DNA from: Bacteroidota bacterium
Lineage (GTDB): Bacteria; Bacteroidota; Bacteroidia; B-17B0; Aurantibacillaceae
Assembly (NCBI GenBank): GCA_017303905.1
Contig: JAFLBH010000003.1
Location: 1-64,000, forward strand
DNA: 64,000 nucleotides
Reading direction: 5' to 3'
The position numbers were made by a program, and so were the translations under genes. Within the stretch, counting starts at the first letter, position 1; each line of letters starts with the position of its first letter. Under the pieces are notes generated by a model. It was given only the letters and a program-made list of their open reading frames with translations. It was not told the DNA's origin and did no database searches. Below, one piece after another: positions 6,910 to 16,952 of this stretch.

Positions 6910-9789
6910 TTATTTCAATGTTAGTTCTATATATCCTTTTAATGGTTCATTACCGTTTTTTAAATCAATTAAATAATAATATGTGCCGGCAGGAGCATTC
7001 ACTCCGTTGTTATACATATTACCATTCCATTTTCTGTTTACATTATCGTAATTTTCAGCTTCAAATATCACCTGACCCCAACGATTGAAAATGCGCACCA
7101 TGTTATTTGGGTACTGATCAATGTTCTTAATAAAGAAAACATCGTTTTTCCCATCACCATTTGGTGTTAAGCCATTAAACACTGTAATTTCACATAATGG
7201 ATCAACCTCCACATTAATTGCTTGTACAAATTTGCATCCATACGAATCAATCGCATCTACCATAAAAGTTTCTGCAGTAACCGGACTTACTACAATTGAG
7301 CTATCATTGCTACCGTTACTCCAGGTATAAGTGATAGCACCGGTTGCCGATAAGGTTACTGATTGTCCGTTACAGATAGTAGTAGAGGAAGCTACAGCAT
7401 TAAAGTTACTTGGCCAAACGTTTACGGTGATAAAATCAACTGCATCACATCCCGCTACTAATGATCCGGTGACAGTAAACACCGTATTAGCACTGACGTA
7501 AATTCCTACCGAAGCACCTGTATAGCCACCCGGCTCCCACGTATAAGTTCCGGCACCGCTTGCATTAAGCGTTACCATATCATCTTTACAAACTGTATTA
7601 CTAGAACTAGTAACCGATAATGTAGGAGTGTTAACGACCGTTACATTCACTAAATCGAAATTACCACAACCTATGGCATCAATTCCGTAAACAGTGTATG
7701 TTATTGTTGAAGCAGGAGAAACTGTTTGCGCTGCTCCTATTAAATTCCCAGGCAACCATAAATAATTAACTCCACCGGAAGCGTTTAAACCTATGCTTTG
7801 TCCACTACATATTGTTGTTCCGGTAAGATTTGCAGAGATGGTTGGTGCAGGATTCACATTAATCGTAATGACTTCATCATCCTTACATCCTGTTGTTGAT
7901 TCACCATTTATTGTATAGGTAGTTGCAATTAGCGGGTTTACTGAAAAAGAACTTCCGGTTTGAGCACCGGGCTGCAAAGTATAGGTTGCGGCTCCTGATG
8001 CTGTCAGAACAGCAATAGTACCTTGACATATAGTTGGAGTATTAGAACTAATAGCCACTGTTGGTGCACCGATAACGTTTAGCGACATAGTTGTACTTGT
8101 TTTACAACCGTTAGCATCTGTACCATAAACCGTATATGAATTTGCCGGCGGATTTACAACAGGAGAAGCACCATTATAATTCCCGGGCTGCCACGTATAA
8201 GTTACGGCGCCGCTTGCATTAAGAGTTACAGGTGCATTTGAACAAACTAAACCGGCAACGGCTGTAGTTGTTAAGGGTGTTGGGTTGTAACCTGCAACGT
8301 TAATTGTATCGGATTTAATGTAACAAGATACAGTTCCAAAATTAATTGAATAGGTTACAGAAACCGAGCCTGAAGTAGTGATCCAATTAGTCACGGTAGT
8401 GTCGCCTGTTGACCAATTATATGTTACAGTGGAAGTATTATTTGTTGTGGCAGTGAGTTGCACTGAATCAGGTGAACAGAAAAAAGGATTTAATGGAGAA
8501 ATACTTAACGAATACGATTTATTACTGATGTAAATTAATTGAGAATCTCCACCATCCACTTCTCCCGGATTAAAAATAAAATCTTTATACCCGTTTCCAT
8601 TAAAATCATAAATATGTGTGAATTGAGGGCCAACTGAATAGGGTAATGTATTAGTTATTGTATCAAAGTAAGGGACAGAATTACTCTTTCCTACATATAA
8701 AGCAATTCCGCCCCAATTAATTCTACCAATTAATTCGTTCTTCCCATCATTATTTAAATCATCTATTTCGAAGTATTCACAAGAAGCGCCTAATGGCAAA
8801 TTGTAATTAAGGGCGGCGGAGCTATATGAAAATGGCGTTGTAGTTGCGTAGTGGAAACGAATACTTTGTTGTCCTGCCGCGTTTTCAAATAAACACAAAA
8901 TATCAGGTTTAGCATCCGCGTTCATATCCTTAACATAAACACGCTTTACATAATTGCCGGAAATTCCTGTAACAGGCATTTTTATTTCCGTAAGAGCAAA
9001 ACTACCAACGCTGCTATTATTTCTTAAAACAGAAACCGTATCATTTCCCGAAAAATCATGAAAAGAAACAACAAAATCCTTTTTTGAATCTCCGTTTAAA
9101 TCGGCCATTGCATATTCAAAATGCCCACCAAAATCTTTTATACTCTTTGTGTTGAAACCTGTATAAACAGGATTAGTTGTATTAAAAACAAAACCTCCGT
9201 TGTTTGGTACAAACTTAATTTTATATCCTATAGCTCCAATTGCCGCATTTTGATCATAGGCCATTTCAATTAAATCAACTTGTCCGTTTCCATCAAAATC
9301 ACCAGCTTCGAGATGAACTGAAGGAGAAGTATATTGCGGACCCGCGGGGACTTTGCAAACAAATGTAGCTACATTGGTAAAACTAATTGTACCAATAGTG
9401 CTGATGTTTTTATAAATTGAAATTGTAAAACTTGTATCTATAATGGCATAATCCGGTTTTGAATCGCCATCAAAATCACCTACAGCAAAATCAACTCCAT
9501 TAAATGAATTTGGTGACGGAATTGAATTTGAATATGACAAGGTAAAGGTTGGGAAAATCCCTCCCGTATTTCTGTATGCCTCCACATCATTATTAGAGAA
9601 ATGTAAAGCCATGAAATCCATTTTACCATCACCATCAAAATCACTAATTACAGATTTTGACCAAAAACCGGCTGTTGAAGATGGGTATTCTTCAGTACTA
9701 AAACAAAATCCTCCTGAATTGAATACACTTTGCCCATTAAGCGTAATTATAGCTATTAAAACAAATATTATACTATAAATATATTTCAT
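6910..9789 (-). CDS. Secreted FG-GAP/VCBS and Ig-like repeat protein with T9SS type-B C-terminal domain
   Basis: A 959-residue secreted surface protein. After a signal peptide (about 1-20), residues 35-425 carry FG-GAP/VCBS-like repeats with calcium-binding-style DxDGDGxxD loops (DFDGDGKMD, DFDGNGQVD, DLNGDSKKD, DLNNDGKNE). Residues 430-860 are about six Ig-like modules of roughly 75 residues with (Y/Y-T)W and CxG signatures. The C-terminal 95 residues are a gliding-motility-associated type-B sorting domain (TIGR04131) with TPNGDGKNDVF, IFNRWGQVIFE and AGTYYYLIDL. Probable adhesin exported by the T9SS and attached through PorP/SprF-type partners. The first Met is at 9789; a TTG at 9792 directly follows the upstream stop. 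Confidence 0.92.
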   Translation of the reverse strand: MKYIYSIIFVLIAIITLNGQSVFNSGGFCFSTEEYPSSTAGFWSKSVISDFDGDGKMDFMALHFSNNDVEAYRNTGGIFPTFTLSYSNSIPSPNSFNGVDFAVGDFDGDSKPDYAIIDTSFTISIYKNISTIGTISFTNVATFVCKVPAGPQYTSPSVHLEAGDFDGNGQVDLIEMAYDQNAAIGAIGYKIKFVPNNGGFVFNTTNPVYTGFNTKSIKDFGGHFEYAMADLNGDSKKDFVVSFHDFSGNDTVSVLRNNSSVGSFALTEIKMPVTGISGNYVKRVYVKDMNADAKPDILCLFENAAGQQSIRFHYATTTPFSYSSAALNYNLPLGASCEYFEIDDLNNDGKNELIGRINWGGIALYVGKSNSVPYFDTITNTLPYSVGPQFTHIYDFNGNGYKDFIFNPGEVDGGDSQLIYISNKSYSLSISPLNPFFCSPDSVQLTATTNNTSTVTYNWSTGDTTVTNWITTSGSVSVTYSINFGTVSCYIKSDTINVAGYNPTPLTTTAVAGLVCSNAPVTLNASGAVTYTWQPGNYNGASPVVNPPANSYTVYGTDANGCKTSTTMSLNVIGAPTVAISSNTPTICQGTIAVLTASGAATYTLQPGAQTGSSFSVNPLIATTYTINGESTTGCKDDEVITINVNPAPTISANLTGTTICSGQSIGLNASGGVNYLWLPGNLIGAAQTVSPASTITYTVYGIDAIGCGNFDLVNVTVVNTPTLSVTSSSNTVCKDDMVTLNASGAGTYTWEPGGYTGASVGIYVSANTVFTVTGSLVAGCDAVDFITVNVWPSNFNAVASSTTICNGQSVTLSATGAITYTWSNGSNDSSIVVSPVTAETFMVDAIDSYGCKFVQAINVEVDPLCEITVFNGLTPNGDGKNDVFFIKNIDQYPNNMVRIFNRWGQVIFEAENYDNVNRKWNGNMYNNGVNAPAGTYYYLIDLKNGNEPLKGYIELTLK

Positions 9790-9792
9790 CAA

Positions 9793-10575
9793 TTATTTAT
9801 TTAATAATTCAATCCAGCCTTTAATAGGCTTGGAACCATTACCTAAATCAATTACGTAAAAATAAGTTCCTGAAGCAACGACTTGACCGTTGGCTACCCC
9901 ACTCCACTTTCTATCTGCGTTATTATACCCATCCATCTCAAAAATAATTTGTCCCCATCTTGTATAAATTCGAACTGAATTCTTCGGATACTGATCTATA
10001 TTCCCAATAAAGAAAAAGTCGTTTTTATTATCACCATTTGGTGTTACACCATTAAAAATTTCCAACAAACATGGCTCTGTACTGTCGTTGATAGTAATAT
10101 TATTAACTTCAACGGTATCTGATTTTGTTCCAAAAGTCGCTATAACGGTCACCGAATATACCCCAGCGTTTAGATTACTTACACTCTGACAATCGTTAGT
10201 TGAACAAAGCGTAGATGGCGTCCAGAAATACTGATAACTTGGAGTTACTGCAGTACTAATACCCGAAACCGTAGGTGTTAGAACAATGGCTCCATCTGTT
10301 TTACCCACGCAACTCACATGATTGATTGCGGTAGTAACACTCAAACCAAAATTGCCTAATACATCGGGTTGTAAAAAACCTTGCGTTATCGTATTAGAAG
10401 AACTATTTATGGTATTGATAACAGTTTCACCAATATTATAATAAATGGTAGTAGTTCCGGCAGTACCTTCTCCTCCTGCCGAATTGATGACCTTATTACT
10501 TATTGTTGGTTGTGCGAGAGAAATAAAACTCCAGCCCAAACAAACTAGCATTATTGAAAATACTTTTTTCTTCAT
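9793..10575 (-). CDS. Small secreted protein with T9SS type-B C-terminal domain
   Basis: About 260 residues. A signal peptide (MKKKVFSIMLVCLGWSFISLAQ-type) is followed by a short region containing an NSAGGEG...IGETV...TQGFLQP segment, which I know from many Bacteroidota type-B cargo proteins. One SprB-repeat-like module (about 95-165) follows, then a type-B sorting domain with TPNGDNKNDFFFI, IYTRWGQIIFE and SGTYFYVIDL. The sorting domain closely resembles that of the 6910-9789 protein, including the shared NIDQYP, so the two probably use the same attachment machinery. ATG at 10575 gives the cleanest signal peptide; ATG 10581 and TTG 10593 are in frame upstream. Confidence 0.88.
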   Translation of the reverse strand: MKKKVFSIMLVCLGWSFISLAQPTISNKVINSAGGEGTAGTTTIYYNIGETVINTINSSSNTITQGFLQPDVLGNFGLSVTTAINHVSCVGKTDGAIVLTPTVSGISTAVTPSYQYFWTPSTLCSTNDCQSVSNLNAGVYSVTVIATFGTKSDTVEVNNITINDSTEPCLLEIFNGVTPNGDNKNDFFFIGNIDQYPKNSVRIYTRWGQIIFEMDGYNNADRKWSGVANGQVVASGTYFYVIDLGNGSKPIKGWIELLNK

Positions 10576-10585
10576 TATCATTAAT

Positions 10586-12661
10586 TTATTCAATTACTAT
10601 ATAATTAAATTCAAATGGCGTAGCTGTATTAACCGGCACACCTGAATTAGATTGATTTCTTACATGAATCACAAAACCCGCGTTACCGGCCATGATGGTT
10701 GTAAAATAAGTAAGACCCATAATGTCGTTTTTTGGACTCACCACTACTGTTGGAGGATTTGCATAAGGGCGATTGAAAAGAACAGTCATGGAGAGCTCAT
10801 CCGATGAAGATGAATACATTTGAAACACTAAAGAAAACGTATTAACAGCTCTTAAACTTCCTTTAATATCATTGTTATTTCCTCCGGTTAATGTTGCCGT
10901 AAAAGGGAATGATGTTAAGTTTGTGCCGGATGTACTTACTGAAACTGTTGGAGTTGGTCCCGCAGCTTTTAGATGTCCGTCAAAAACAATACTGGCTTGT
11001 GATGGTCCACTTACAATTAAATCATTCGTTGCTCCGGGTCCTCCCTTGATAAAACCCAAACCTGTAGCAACACCATCACTGCCGGGATAAAATTCGCCTG
11101 TTTTCTTAAAAGTAAAATAATGATTTGTTACAAGTGAAGGGTCGCTTATGCGGAAGTATTCTTGTACACCGAGTTTTATATATCCCAATCCAACACCACT
11201 CCCCGTTCCTTCTCCTAAAAACATTCCGGCAGGACCGGTACCTGAACCTGATAAATTAACCAGTTTCAAAATCGGACGTGAGCCCGCAGTTAAAACTGAA
11301 TCGTATACAACAAGCTTAGACAAAGAAGAAGCTGACGGTGGTACTTTTCCTAAATGCAATGAGCCAATATTCCCTTCATGATTCAAGACTAATTTTCCGC
11401 CAACACGGTAAGATAAGTTATTGTTAGAATTATCAAAACTCATAAAGGCATGGCTCCAATTTGTGCTCTCTCCAAACACTAAACCAACACGGCCGAAATT
11501 GCTCGACGTAGATAGATTTATATAAGCGTCGCCGCTTGTATTATGAATATGAACTTTTTCATTAGCAGAAATACCGCTTGGCAAACCAATGTTTAATAAA
11601 TCAGAATTTGTGTTAAACTGCACATTTTGACTTCCTGAAATTAAATTGCGTACCCAAGGACCAGCGCCACCAGCTCCCCAATATGCTTTTCCTCCTACAC
11701 CGCGAACCAAAACATCACCAACCGAACCTGCAATATCATATTGCAAGGAGTCGCGAATAATTACTTTTCCTTTCTCAAAAATAGCGGCGTATGAATTATA
11801 AGTATTGGTACCGACAGCTGTAGCGTATAAACCTACAGAGATTCCTGATGCAGTTGAGCTAGAAGATCCTATTGCAACTAAACCTACCGCATCACCCGAC
11901 GGAGAAGTACCCTGACTTAGCACACCAAGCGCTGTTCCCGAATTATTTCCATTGTATCCAACAAAATGTCCTCCCATAATCGGGTTAATTGTAATGGAAC
12001 CTGAATTAGCCGAGTTTCCTGATGCTATACCTCTAACGGCCGCCGCATTGCCGTTACTGTTTGCTTTATAAGCTAAAATGGCGGAGCTATCTGCCCCGCT
12101 ATAACTTACTACTTTTAATTTATTATTTGTGATAAACGGATCTCCAATGGTCACCTTATTACCGTTATTTGATAAATTATTATCTACCTCCCACTTATTT
12201 CCTAATTGATTCCAATACATAGTTTGACCGGTTGTTGTACCGGTAGGCATCGCTGAACCTCCTCCGGCTTTTGCGGCATACAAAGCATATGGTACTGATA
12301 ATAATTGTGAAACACCAACAACAGAATAAGATGTTCCTCCCGCAGGATCAACACTCACTTCAATATAATAAGGGCCATTCGCCCAATCCACTGTTGACAT
12401 AGAACCACTCACAGGAGTTCCGGCGCCAATGGCAACAGTAAATATACCCGACGAACTTGAAGTTGCGGTATTGGTTTCCTCATAAGATACACTGCCTGTT
12501 GGTGTACCTTGAATGATTTTAAATTTAAGACCAATATTTGCAGAAGCAATGATAGTACCACTTGCATCACGCGCTATAGCTTGATAATTAATTAAGTTTG
12601 GAGATTGGGAAAACATTCCCAAACTAATTGCACATAATATTAATATGATAAACTTTCTCAT
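10586..12661 (-). CDS. Fibre-like secreted protein, paralog 4 of 4 (FNYIVIE-type tip)
   Basis: A 691-residue secreted protein whose first ~135 residues are the domain shared by four genes here: signal peptide, Q-x-x-INYQAIARD, YEET, GIFTVAIGAG, GPYYIEVSVDPAGGTSYS and LSVPYALYAAKAG. The middle is low-complexity Ser/Gly/Asn-rich beta sequence resembling phage tail-fibre and trimeric-adhesin stalks (for example NKVTIGDPFITNNKLKV). The last ~115 residues form a tip domain ending FEFNYIVIE, homologous to the end of the 12664-15090 protein. I see no type A or B sorting domain, so its export route is uncertain. The stop lies just before the next start, and the 12661 start follows the upstream stop by 2 nt, which indicates translational coupling. 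Confidence 0.85.
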   Translation of the reverse strand: MRKFIILILCAISLGMFSQSPNLINYQAIARDASGTIIASANIGLKFKIIQGTPTGSVSYEETNTATSSSSGIFTVAIGAGTPVSGSMSTVDWANGPYYIEVSVDPAGGTSYSVVGVSQLLSVPYALYAAKAGGGSAMPTGTTTGQTMYWNQLGNKWEVDNNLSNNGNKVTIGDPFITNNKLKVVSYSGADSSAILAYKANSNGNAAAVRGIASGNSANSGSITINPIMGGHFVGYNGNNSGTALGVLSQGTSPSGDAVGLVAIGSSSSTASGISVGLYATAVGTNTYNSYAAIFEKGKVIIRDSLQYDIAGSVGDVLVRGVGGKAYWGAGGAGPWVRNLISGSQNVQFNTNSDLLNIGLPSGISANEKVHIHNTSGDAYINLSTSSNFGRVGLVFGESTNWSHAFMSFDNSNNNLSYRVGGKLVLNHEGNIGSLHLGKVPPSASSLSKLVVYDSVLTAGSRPILKLVNLSGSGTGPAGMFLGEGTGSGVGLGYIKLGVQEYFRISDPSLVTNHYFTFKKTGEFYPGSDGVATGLGFIKGGPGATNDLIVSGPSQASIVFDGHLKAAGPTPTVSVSTSGTNLTSFPFTATLTGGNNNDIKGSLRAVNTFSLVFQMYSSSSDELSMTVLFNRPYANPPTVVVSPKNDIMGLTYFTTIMAGNAGFVIHVRNQSNSGVPVNTATPFEFNYIVIE

Positions 12662-12663
12662 AG

Positions 12664-15090
12664 TTATTTTGTTTCTATCACTATATAATTAAAACTGTGT
12701 ACTGTACTAGCGCCTGGCGCAGTATTATAAGTGATGGTAAATCCGGTGGTAGTAGAAGTTACGTGAAAATTTGCTTGAGAGGCAGAAGCTGATGTTGGAG
12801 TTAAAATAACAATTGGTGCAACCGTATAAGGTTTATTAAAAACCACTCCGGCGTATGTTGCAGCGGTAAATGGACCGGTTCCAAAGTTTATTGTGAGTCT
12901 TCCGGCAACATCTGTAGATGTGGAAAGAAGTGTTGCTGTTCCGCCAACTAAAGAAGTAATAACAGTTGTTGTTGGTACAGTACCAATAGAAGCTACGTGA
13001 CCTGCTTCTAACAATAACGCTAAGGCTGAAGTAGCGCCAGGTCCGGAAGCTGCATGCACCGCTGCACCTTGTCCATTTGTAGATGAAAACAAAGCATCTG
13101 CTGTATTGGTAGCTACTTGATTCTCTATACGAGCTACTATACCACTTCCTGCGCTGGCATCCTTTCTTGCTAAAAACGCAATACCGGTATGGGTGTTAAA
13201 ACTATGCGCAAACATTCCAATTGAATTTCCGGCAGTCGCATCGGCTTGTACACCAATGTTAGTTGTTCCTGTTCCCAATGTTAAGCCATAAACGCCGGCC
13301 GTTCCTGTAAATGTAGTGGCGGTACTAATTCCTGAAACCCCATTTCCTCCTCCGGAATGAGTGGCATAAACCGCGGCAGATGAATTACTAGGATTACTTG
13401 CAGAAGCGAATATTCCATGAGAGGAGCCAACAGCAGTAGCATTATAATTATTGATGGCCCCAATAGCAGCATTGGAATTTGTTTCAACAACATGCAATTT
13501 ATAAGAAAGTGTTGTAGTTCCTAAACCAATTCGTTCACTTACAAAATCACCATAAATTAAATTAGTTGTTGGTGTGTTTGCAATGATAAATTTATTAGAA
13601 CCCGTTTCATTTTGACCTGCTTTGTACCCTAAAAAAAGATTACCAGAACCATTATTAAATTGTCCGGCGGCAAAACCAACAGCGGTATTATTTATTCCAT
13701 TTACATTAGTAGAAAAAGTTGCATTACCGATTCCAACATTAGCTGTACCTGAGGTAGAACCTATTAATGCCTCAGCTCCGATTCCAATATTAAAGCCGGC
13801 ATTATTATTTTTTAAAGCATTGTATCCGAAAGCATTTTGGAAAAGACCTCCTCCATTAGAGGATAAAGCAGAATAACCATAAGCAGCGTTATACGAGCCT
13901 GTTGTTGCCCCCAACATGGCTAGCGAACCAACAGCAGTGTTGGCGAATCCGGTAGAAAGATTTCGCATTGTCCAATTTCCCATAGCAGTGTTATCGCTAC
14001 TGTTATTATTTTGTAAGGCATAGGCGCCCAAGGCCGAATTATAATTACCGGATGTGTTAGCCAATAAACTATTATAGCCAAATGCCGCATTTTCGAATCC
14101 GGCTGTATTATTTCTTAAAGCATTAAATCCATAAGCCGCGCCTGCAGTACCGGTTGTGTTGGCCATTAAAGCTTGATATCCTACAGCAGTTGAACCCAAA
14201 TCCGTATTGGATAATCCTGCCTTGTAGCCTAAATGCGTTCTTCCAATTGTATCTACACGTCCTGCCTTTACATTATTTACTCTCAAATTGAGTGGCTGAT
14301 TATCCGTTGTTCCCACAAAGTTGGTACCATCAGTAGTTCCTGCATTCCCTAATATTGACCAGCCGCTAACGCCTGATGCAGGAGTGCTGATAGTATAAGA
14401 TGGAAATACCCCACTAACGGTTGTCGAGCCTACCCCAACTAAACTAGGCGTTTGAACAGCCACATTAAATGTGTTTGTTCCGGCTGCTGTTACAGTTGCG
14501 ATTCCTGTACCTGTAACACTTGTATTCGGAACGGATGTAGATGCCGATCCTGTGCTAGAAATTGTATAGGAAGGATAGGAGCCGGAAACTGCAATGTTCG
14601 ATCCTGAAGTGATGCTTACAGTTTGATTAGGTGCGGAGTTACTTAATGTACCCGATGTAAGTGATAAACCGTTTCCGATACTTAAGTTTAAGTTCCCCGC
14701 CTTCTCTGCATACAAAGCATAAGGAACCGAAAGCAATTGGGTAGTTCCCACAACAGAATAACTGGTTCCGCCCGCAGGATCTATGCTTACCTCTAAAAAA
14801 TATGGACCGTTTTGCCAAAGTATTCCGGAAAACGCACCACTTACAACCGATCCGGCACCAATCCCAACATTAAAAACTCCGGCTGTTGAAGGAGCCGTTG
14901 TATGCGTTTCTTCATATACTAAAGTTCCACTTGTGCTTCCTTGAAGAATTCGGAATTTAATCCCGATTGAATTGGTGACAATATTTCCGCCAGCATCACG
15001 AGCAATGGCTTGGTAGTTTATCACCTGCGGTGCTTGAGCAAAAACACCAAGTGATAAAAAAACAATTAGTAATAGTAAAACTCTTTTCAT
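12664..15090 (-). CDS. Fibre-like secreted protein, paralog 3 of 4, with YadA-head-like repeats
   Basis: An 808-residue secreted protein. Residues 1-135 are the shared N-terminal domain (QVINYQAIARDAGGNIV, YEETHTTAPS, QNGPYFLEVSIDPAGG, LLSVPYALYAEKAGN). A Thr/Ser/Gly-rich stalk follows. About residues 290-480 hold twelve or so repeats of 17-18 residues of the form NTAVGYQAL-xxNTxG, NAAFGYNSL, NTAMGNWTM and NAAYGYSAL, which resemble the left-handed parallel beta-roll of YadA-type trimeric adhesin heads. The C-terminal ~100 residues are a tip domain with VVFNKPYTVAPIVILTP and a final FNYIVIETK. There is no YadA membrane anchor and no T9SS sorting domain. Probably a trimeric surface fibre; the oligomeric state is inference. 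Confidence 0.87.
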   Translation of the reverse strand: MKRVLLLLIVFLSLGVFAQAPQVINYQAIARDAGGNIVTNSIGIKFRILQGSTSGTLVYEETHTTAPSTAGVFNVGIGAGSVVSGAFSGILWQNGPYFLEVSIDPAGGTSYSVVGTTQLLSVPYALYAEKAGNLNLSIGNGLSLTSGTLSNSAPNQTVSITSGSNIAVSGSYPSYTISSTGSASTSVPNTSVTGTGIATVTAAGTNTFNVAVQTPSLVGVGSTTVSGVFPSYTISTPASGVSGWSILGNAGTTDGTNFVGTTDNQPLNLRVNNVKAGRVDTIGRTHLGYKAGLSNTDLGSTAVGYQALMANTTGTAGAAYGFNALRNNTAGFENAAFGYNSLLANTSGNYNSALGAYALQNNNSSDNTAMGNWTMRNLSTGFANTAVGSLAMLGATTGSYNAAYGYSALSSNGGGLFQNAFGYNALKNNNAGFNIGIGAEALIGSTSGTANVGIGNATFSTNVNGINNTAVGFAAGQFNNGSGNLFLGYKAGQNETGSNKFIIANTPTTNLIYGDFVSERIGLGTTTLSYKLHVVETNSNAAIGAINNYNATAVGSSHGIFASASNPSNSSAAVYATHSGGGNGVSGISTATTFTGTAGVYGLTLGTGTTNIGVQADATAGNSIGMFAHSFNTHTGIAFLARKDASAGSGIVARIENQVATNTADALFSSTNGQGAAVHAASGPGATSALALLLEAGHVASIGTVPTTTVITSLVGGTATLLSTSTDVAGRLTINFGTGPFTAATYAGVVFNKPYTVAPIVILTPTSASASQANFHVTSTTTGFTITYNTAPGASTVHSFNYIVIETK

Positions 15091-15091
15091 T

Positions 15092-16948
15092 CTATCTTAA
15101 TAAATAGCCGGTGAAATAATCCATTTTATTCGTTTGCGGATACGCGTTGGAAATTGTTCCAGCTGTGGCAGTTGATCCCATTACGCGCAAAATAATAATA
15201 TCGTTCTTTGTAAGAGTATAGGCGGTGCCGGTTTTCAAAACTGTATTCATTGTGCTTGCATTATCAGGATTTGATTGCATAGTTCGTGATAAAATGGTTG
15301 CGGTTGTTGAATTATAAATTTCAAGGGCAACATAATTATTACCTGTGGCAGATGAGTTAATGGCCACCATTAATGAAGCCTCTAAAAAATAGACACCTGT
15401 TTCAGGAACTGTAAACCGCATGCCGCTGGTTAAGAAAGAAATTCCACCTGTTGGTGCATAATTAAAAACTGCACCACTTGAATAACCACCTGCTGTATTA
15501 CCGATATTGGATTGGACTACGGTTGAAATGGCAATTGGTGTTGCAGGAGCAAACTCACCTCTAAAACTTATGCCTGCCGACCACTTCGCATTTCCGATAT
15601 TATCACGCGATACAAGAACGGCTCCTGTAGTTGGAGTACCTGAACCGCTAATCTGAATACTATCAGTGATTGTCTTACCTGTGACATCAAGAGGTGCAGA
15701 TGGCGCAATATTCCCAATACCTACAGCTCCTGTTGGAGAAATGAATACACGTGTACTATTACTGGTTCTGAAATTTAAAGGTTGTGCATCGGTAGTTCCA
15801 ATAAAATTTACAGAACCATTGGTTGCGGTATTTCCATTGGTATTCCATGCAGTGCTAGTGCCGGTTGAACTAATTCCCATTGAAAATGCGGGATAAGAAC
15901 CTGAAACAGTAACACCATTCGTACCTGTGAATGAAGGTGCGGGTACATTGATATTCATATTGTTCCCTACAGTTGGGGTAACCACAGCAATACCTGAGCC
16001 TGTTATTGTTTGAGCCGGCGGTGCAGGTAAGGTAACGGAATTACCACCTGATATGCCAAGAATGTTCCCTCCTAAGGATAATGTTTGTGCCGGAACCGTT
16101 ACATTAAAATTTGAACCGGTTGTTGGTGTAACTGTTGCCAGACCTCCGCCGGTTATTGTTGTAATGGGTGCAGTTGGTAATGTCACTGCATTTCCACCTG
16201 AAATACTCAAAACACCGGCAGATAAGCTTAATGTTTGCGGTGCAACTGCAATGTTAAAAGTATTCGTACCCGTTGTTGTTACGGTTGCGTTCCCGGTAGT
16301 TGTTATGCTCGTATTGGGAGTTGCAACGAATGTACCACTACTTGGAATTAAGACACCATTACCACCACTTATACTTAAACTGTTTCCGGTAATTGCTAAG
16401 GAAGGCGTTGAATTAACTGTAAAGTTTGGATAGGCTCCATTAACACTCACATTCGTTCCCGGTGCAAGAGTAACAGTTTGGTCGGGGGCGGAATTAGTAA
16501 TACTTCCTGAAGAAATTGAAATACCGTTTCCTGCCAAATAATTTGTTGCATTACCGGCTTTTTCGGCATACAATGCGTAAGGAACAGAAACCAATTGAGT
16601 CGTTCCGATTGTAGAATAACTTGTACCTCCTGCAGGATCGATATTTACTTCTAAGTAATAAGGTGAGTTTTGCCAATTAATGGTCGAGAAATTTCCGCTA
16701 ACAACCGTACCGGCCCCAATACCTACATTAAATATTCCGGCCGATGACGGAGTTGAAGTATGCGTTTCTTCATACACCAAAGTGCCACTGGTGCTTCCTT
16801 GAAGAATTCGGAATTTAATCCCAATAGAATTGGTGACAATATTTCCACCGGCATCCCGCGCGATGGCTTGATAATTTATGACTTGTGGAGTTTGTGAAAA
16901 TGACAAACTCACAAATAATAAAAATAATATGGATAATTTAAATTTCAT
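15092..16948 (-). CDS. Fibre-like secreted protein, paralog 2 of 4 (C1q-like tip)
   Basis: About 618 residues. The N-terminal domain is nearly identical to that of the 12664-15090 gene. A Thr/Ala/Gly-rich stalk follows, with about ten short beta repeats of the forms TPSLAITGNSLSISGGNGV and TVSGSYPxFxxxI. Near residue 405 is a GAVGIGNIAPSAPLDVTG segment typical of tail-fibre-like proteins. The last ~135 residues resemble a C1q/TNF-like jelly roll: FRGEF at its start, FTVPETGVYFLEASL in the middle, and YFTGYLLR at the end. C1q-like domains usually form trimers. ATG at 16948 gives a regular signal peptide (MKFKLSILFLL...SFSQ); an upstream ATG at 16963 overlaps the previous gene. Confidence 0.86.
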   Translation of the reverse strand: MKFKLSILFLLFVSLSFSQTPQVINYQAIARDAGGNIVTNSIGIKFRILQGSTSGTLVYEETHTSTPSSAGIFNVGIGAGTVVSGNFSTINWQNSPYYLEVNIDPAGGTSYSTIGTTQLVSVPYALYAEKAGNATNYLAGNGISISSGSITNSAPDQTVTLAPGTNVSVNGAYPNFTVNSTPSLAITGNSLSISGGNGVLIPSSGTFVATPNTSITTTGNATVTTTGTNTFNIAVAPQTLSLSAGVLSISGGNAVTLPTAPITTITGGGLATVTPTTGSNFNVTVPAQTLSLGGNILGISGGNSVTLPAPPAQTITGSGIAVVTPTVGNNMNINVPAPSFTGTNGVTVSGSYPAFSMGISSTGTSTAWNTNGNTATNGSVNFIGTTDAQPLNFRTSNSTRVFISPTGAVGIGNIAPSAPLDVTGKTITDSIQISGSGTPTTGAVLVSRDNIGNAKWSAGISFRGEFAPATPIAISTVVQSNIGNTAGGYSSGAVFNYAPTGGISFLTSGMRFTVPETGVYFLEASLMVAINSSATGNNYVALEIYNSTTATILSRTMQSNPDNASTMNTVLKTGTAYTLTKNDIIILRVMGSTATAGTISNAYPQTNKMDYFTGYLLR

Positions 16949-16952
16949 AAAA

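Noticed and set aside
12664-15090. Type V trimeric autotransporter
   Set aside because: The head-like repeats are present, but the C-terminal membrane anchor is absent and the base domain is of another type.
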